17,322 nt of DNA from positions 1 through 17,322 of the forward strand of contig CAUBGU010000027.1 of the NCBI GenBank assembly GCA_958435545.1, written 5' to 3'. Of this stretch, positions 14,456-17,322 are shown piece by piece (the first letter of the stretch is position 1; each line of letters starts with the position of its first letter). A program made the position numbers and the translations under genes. The stretch comes from an uncultured Collinsella sp. (GTDB taxonomy: Bacteria; Actinomycetota; Coriobacteriia; Coriobacteriales; Coriobacteriaceae). The notes under the pieces are model-generated. The model was not told where the DNA came from and ran no database searches. It saw only the letters and a program-made list of their open reading frames with translations.

Positions 14456-16897
14456 CTACCCCAGCGAGCGACTGAGGGAGCCGAGCTCATCGTTACCCAT
14501 GGTGCGCCACATTTGGAAGATGCAGACGCGCGCCAGGAAAAAGAAGCCGTTATCGACCAGCTGCATGGCGGCATCCGCCAGCTGGTTGGTCACGGCGGAC
14601 ACGGGAGGCAGCTCGAGCCCGGCCTTCCGGATGGTCTCAACCGCATCCTCGAACGTCGGCGGCTCATTGACGCCCATCTCGTTCATAAGGCCCTGCATTT
14701 CCTCCAGCGCGCTGCTACCCGACTCCTCGCCGCGCGGCACGAGGCGGTAGCACGCCAACGCGAGCTCGAGCTGGTCGCAGTTCCAATAGGCAAACGCCAG
14801 ACGATAGAACAGATAACCGATTGCGGAACGGTCACTGGCAATGCGCAGACCGTGGCGCGCCACCTCGATAATCTCGTCAAAGCGCTCCAGGCGCGCCAGC
14901 ACGTTGATGAGCGCAAAGTGCGACTGCATGGACGAGCGAGCCAGATCGTAAAGACGACGCACCTCGGGCAATGCCCGTTCAAAATCCTCCTGCTCGGCGT
15001 AATAACTGCAGATCTCGTGCTGGGCAAAGTACAGCGCATCGGGAGCACGCAAAATACGAACGGAGCGGTCTTCCTCCATTACCGGCAGCACCATGCGTAC
15101 CAGCTGGTTGTCGCAAAACTGCGTCTGGACCGGACCCGTTGCCAAAAGCTCGGCAACGGCGCACTTAGCCTCCAACTCCTCAACAAGACGGGAGAAGCCC
15201 TCAAACGCGCTTGCACGGTCAACTTTTGCCTGCTCGCGCAACTCAACGACGCGCGCCACATACGGGTCGTCGTCCATCTCCATGACCTCGAGCTCATCAG
15301 CCGTATCGGCAAGCAGCAGGTCGCGCAACGCCGGCGGCAGCGAACGGTGGTCGTCACGCGGGCGAGCGTGAACCTCTGCAGGCTCAATCGCATCCGGCGC
15401 GTCCGACTCATATGCCTCAAGCATGCGCTTGCACGGCATATCGTCCATATCCATGCTCTCAAGATCCTTGGCGACAGGCACGCAATTGGCCAGATAGGCC
15501 GCACGCCCAAAGGAATATGTTGCAATGACGCGCTCGTCCTGCTCGCCGTCGGGAGCCGCAATCTGAACATAGCAGCGCGCAATGCAGGCACCTGCGGCAA
15601 AACACGCCGCCGCCAGCGTCAGCGCCACGCGCGCGTCGTGCTCCGCGGCCCAAATCACACGCGCGTTCTCGTCCAACTCGCGCCAGACATCCTCCCGGGC
15701 GTCGTATTCACGTTGTGGTATGGCATCCACGACAGAGTGCCCAAACCGAACGAGCATAATCCCCTCGGCAACGTTTGCCCGATAGGTATAGTCGAGCCGT
15801 GTGACCACGTTAAGTGCCTCGACGATACGCGCGAAGCGGGTACGCACATCCCACTCACCGCCCGGCTGGCAAGCCACCGTACCCGGTTTGCCCCACGGGT
15901 TATCGCTCGAGGCCGTATCGAGCAGTCGGGGAACATCGTTGGTCGTCTTGGCGATATGCCACGCATCAAAGAGCGCGCAGCCCTCAAGGCTCGGCGAGGA
16001 TGCCGCAGGGGCCAATCCGGCCCCGATGCGCTCAAGGATGCCGGAGAGGCGGTTGAGACGGCACTCGATGGCAAGCAGCATGTCAATCTCGTCCTGGTCC
16101 AGCAGGCTACGATCAAAATTGAGATAGAACAGCTTTGAGCGGTCGATACGCGCTAGGCTCATTTCGGACTTGGCAGCAATGGTGCGCAGGCGGGGCAAGT
16201 CGATCTCGCTCATCAGGGCGGCGGCATAACGCTCGATACCGCTCGGATTCTCGGCATGGTCAACACGGTAAAGCAGCGTCTCGATAGCATCGGGGAGCGG
16301 TGCCGTGTCAAAGCCCAAAAACACCTCGACCGGCTCGGGCAACTTTACGAGTTTGATCTTGTCGACAACGTTTTGCATGCCTGCATCGAGACCGTCGACG
16401 CCCGCCGTGTTCGCAAGAGCGCTTTCGGAGTTGGCAAATATCACGTAGCGCAAGAACATCGAGGCCATGAACTCGCCGTAAGGAAGGGCGCGGGTCGAAT
16501 TCCATGTCTCGTGGTCGGACTGCTCGCGCATGGGGCCTTCGGGAGAGCCGGCAGTTTGCGCACACGCGCGCATTGCACCGTTGGCTTCCCTTACCATAAT
16601 CTCACCAATACCGGAATCCGACTCGTCAAGGACCAGTTCCATGTCGGGATCGTTGGGCAGCGGAGCCTCGCTGACGGGGCGGTCCACCTTGTACACCTCA
16701 CCCGAAACGCTTACGTAGCCCAAAAGCGACACATGACTTTTGCCAACGAATTCGACGACATAACAAGATTCATGCTGATCCTCGCCAAAGAGTTTCCAGA
16801 CCACGCCATATGAGCGTCCCGCAGGCTGCTCGGGCATCGCCGGAAAGCGCTTCTTGGGATCGAGAAACCTGAGCTTGTATGTCGGACGCTCTGCCAC
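14456..16897 (-). CDS. Large TPR-like protein of unknown function
   Basis: I do not recognise this 813-residue protein. It has no signal peptide and no clear membrane helix; one Ala/Cys-rich stretch near residues 424-447 is hydrophobic but short. The C-terminal part (about 612-720) reads as TPR-like helical pairs, e.g. ICSYYAEQEDFERALPEVRRL, FALINVLARLERFDEIIEVARHG and LFYRLAFAYWNCDQLELALACYRL. The N-terminal 1-90 looks like a beta-rich domain (YGVVWKLFGEDQHESCYVVEFVG, HVSLLGYVSVSGEVYKVD). The middle is acidic and all-helical. Probably a cytosolic scaffold or regulator. Start is GTG 16897 with AGGGTGA 8 bases upstream. It is transcribed alone, toward tRNA-Ser. Codon usage looks like the neighbours, so no sign of recent transfer. 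Confidence 0.85.
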   Translation of the reverse strand: MAERPTYKLRFLDPKKRFPAMPEQPAGRSYGVVWKLFGEDQHESCYVVEFVGKSHVSLLGYVSVSGEVYKVDRPVSEAPLPNDPDMELVLDESDSGIGEIMVREANGAMRACAQTAGSPEGPMREQSDHETWNSTRALPYGEFMASMFLRYVIFANSESALANTAGVDGLDAGMQNVVDKIKLVKLPEPVEVFLGFDTAPLPDAIETLLYRVDHAENPSGIERYAAALMSEIDLPRLRTIAAKSEMSLARIDRSKLFYLNFDRSLLDQDEIDMLLAIECRLNRLSGILERIGAGLAPAASSPSLEGCALFDAWHIAKTTNDVPRLLDTASSDNPWGKPGTVACQPGGEWDVRTRFARIVEALNVVTRLDYTYRANVAEGIMLVRFGHSVVDAIPQREYDAREDVWRELDENARVIWAAEHDARVALTLAAACFAAGACIARCYVQIAAPDGEQDERVIATYSFGRAAYLANCVPVAKDLESMDMDDMPCKRMLEAYESDAPDAIEPAEVHARPRDDHRSLPPALRDLLLADTADELEVMEMDDDPYVARVVELREQAKVDRASAFEGFSRLVEELEAKCAVAELLATGPVQTQFCDNQLVRMVLPVMEEDRSVRILRAPDALYFAQHEICSYYAEQEDFERALPEVRRLYDLARSSMQSHFALINVLARLERFDEIIEVARHGLRIASDRSAIGYLFYRLAFAYWNCDQLELALACYRLVPRGEESGSSALEEMQGLMNEMGVNEPPTFEDAVETIRKAGLELPPVSAVTNQLADAAMQLVDNGFFFLARVCIFQMWRTMGNDELGSLSRSLG

Positions 16898-16934
16898 GAA
16901 ATATCACCCTGATCGGTCGTTGAGAGAAGGAGTG

Positions 16935-16953
16935 GTCGCGGATGGGCCGCGAC
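16935..16953 (-). promoter_or_regulatory. Leader hairpin of the TPR-like gene
   Basis: GTCGCGG-ATGGG-CCGCGAC is a 7-bp GC-rich perfect stem with a 5-base loop, 38 bases before the GTG start. No T-tract follows on the minus strand. It could be an operator or a leader stem; a weak -10 (TAAGAT, about 16965-16970) lies just upstream. Confidence 0.3.
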
Positions 16954-17043
16954 ACCTACTCGGAATCTTACACGAGTCGATAAGAAATAGTCCGCTTCAC
17001 GCTCGCGCCTCGACCGAGGTTCGAATCCATGGGATGCCGACGT

Positions 17044-17073
17044 AAAAGAAAAGCCCCCGTTGCCGGAGGCTTT
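17044..17073 (-). terminator. Terminator in the left repeat copy
   Basis: Minus-strand AAAGCCTCCG-GCAA-CGGGGGCTTT, a 10-bp stem with one G-U, followed by TCTTTT. Same sequence as the terminator of the complete tRNA-Arg, here left behind a tRNA fragment. Confidence 0.8.
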
Positions 17074-17082
17074 AAGTTCAAA

Positions 17083-17102
17083 TGGTGCGGCGTATAGGAT
17101 TC
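17083..17102 (-). pseudogene. Truncated 3' end of tRNA-Arg
   Basis: The 20 bases equal the 3' end of the tRNA-Arg at 17273-17292, including CCA, the 3' acceptor strand and the 3' half of the T-arm. The sequence then changes to a GC-rich spacer inside the T-loop, so no tRNA can be made. Confidence 0.85.
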
Positions 17103-17179
17103 CGCGCATCCGCTGCGCGGATCCGCGCCGGCTTCGCCCGCCTGCCGGCGTGCTTGCCCGCTCGCTACGGACGCTCCGC
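17103..17179. repeat. GC-rich hairpin-forming spacer between the repeat copies
   Basis: Seventy-seven bases made of successive dyads: the 14-base palindrome GCGCGGATCCGCGC (17115-17128), CGCCGGC/GCCGGCG arms around an 11-base loop (about 17126-17150), and CGGACGC-TCC-GCGTCCG (about 17168-17184, reaching into the right copy). No gene is seen. The make-up resembles REP-like palindromic repeats, but no second copy is present in the window. Confidence 0.6.
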
Positions 17180-17292
17180 GTCCGCTTTACGCTCGCGCCT
17201 CGACCGAGGTTCGAATCCATGGGATGCCGACGTAAAAGAAAAGCCCCCGTTGCCGGAGGCTTTAAGTTCAAATGGTGCGGCGTATAGGATTC
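17180..17292. repeat. 113-bp direct repeat, right copy
   Basis: Right copy of the repeat at 16990-17102. This one is joined to the intact tRNA-Arg gene, so it is the likely original; its content is the natural downstream flank of that tRNA. Confidence 0.95.
17234..17263 (-). terminator. Terminator of tRNA-Arg
   Basis: Minus-strand AAAGCCTCCG (17263-17254), GCAA loop, CGGGGGCTTT (17249-17240), then TCTTTT. It starts 9 bases after the CCA end of the tRNA. Confidence 0.9.
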
Positions 17293-17322
17293 GAACCTAT
17301 GACGTTCTGATTCGTAGTCAGA
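17273..17322 (-). tRNA. tRNA-Arg (anticodon ACG), 5' part outside the window
   Basis: The 3' 50 bases are present: anticodon arm TCTGA-CTACGAA-TCAGA with anticodon ACG (reads CGU/CGC/CGA after deamination to inosine), variable loop, T-arm ATAGG-TTCGAAT-CCTAT, 3' acceptor strand and encoded CCA (17275-17273). About 26 bases with the D-arm lie beyond the window edge. Confidence 0.95.

Larger units (their letters stand above)
16990..17102. repeat. 113-bp direct repeat, left copy
   Basis: Identical to 17180-17292 except one base (C at 16998, T at 17188); the copies are offset by exactly 190 bases. It contains a T-arm-like GAGGTTCGAATCC on the plus strand (from about 17017), an intrinsic terminator (17044-17073) and the last 20 bases of tRNA-Arg (17083-17102). 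Identity stops abruptly at both ends. Confidence 0.95.

Noticed and set aside
14420..16138. 572-codon open frame on the plus strand opposite the TPR-like gene
   Set aside because: Shadow composition rich in Arg/His/Leu, no ribosome site or domain. The minus-strand frame is longer, has a good ribosome site and TPR-like helices.
16990..17292. CRISPR array
   Set aside because: Only two copies, 113 bases long, containing a tRNA end and terminator; no cas genes.

Overview
The window looks like chromosomal DNA of a Coriobacteriia member (Actinomycetota), most likely Collinsella or a close relative. This is an inference from the moderately high GC content, the actinobacterial-style GC-rich third positions, the CCA ends encoded in the tRNA genes and the gene complement. 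No database search was possible. Nearly all genes lie on the minus strand; the exception is a D-Ala-D-Ala carboxypeptidase gene.

Layout, left to right. (1) 1-1999: 5' two-thirds or more of a YhgE/Pip-type membrane protein gene, cut by the window edge. (2) 2000-2429: 430 bp without a gene, holding candidate operator dyads for the YhgE gene and a set of nested inverted repeats downstream of htpG. (3) 2430-4454: htpG (bacterial Hsp90), whose leader carries a terminator-like hairpin 30 nt before the ATG. (4) 4657-7261: a compact minus-strand unit cpsC-cpsD-cpsB-GNAT, the tyrosine-kinase/phosphatase control module of exopolysaccharide synthesis with an acetyltransferase as last gene and no glycosyltransferases in sight. 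(5) 7438-10534: pstB-phoB-phoR, a phosphate-starvation unit with a candidate Pho box (three half-sites at exact 11-bp spacing) before pstB and an intrinsic terminator after phoR; pstS, pstC and pstA are absent from the window. (6) 10638-14137: a VanS/VanR-like two-component pair divergent from a secreted D-Ala-D-Ala carboxypeptidase, with a tandem TTAAG repeat of 11-bp period in the shared control region. (7) 14138-14361: terminator of the carboxypeptidase gene, an inverted T-arm fragment of a tRNA, and a complete tRNA-Ser(GCU) with its own terminator. (8) 14456-16897: an 813-residue protein of unknown function with a TPR-like C-terminal part. (9) 16898-17322: a leader hairpin, then a 113-bp direct repeat in two copies (one mismatch) flanking a GC-rich hairpin-forming spacer. 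The right copy contains the 3' end of a genuine tRNA-Arg(ACG) running off the window; the left copy carries only the last 20 nt of that tRNA plus its terminator.

How the parts work together: most of the window concerns the cell envelope and environmental sensing (polysaccharide phosphoregulation, phosphate response, peptidoglycan stem-peptide trimming under a Van-like sensor, YhgE membrane protein), plus Hsp90. No phage, CRISPR or toxin-antitoxin gene is visible. The most unusual signals are non-coding: the nested repeats after htpG, the htpG leader hairpin, the Pho box, and duplicated or inverted tRNA pieces near both tRNA genes.
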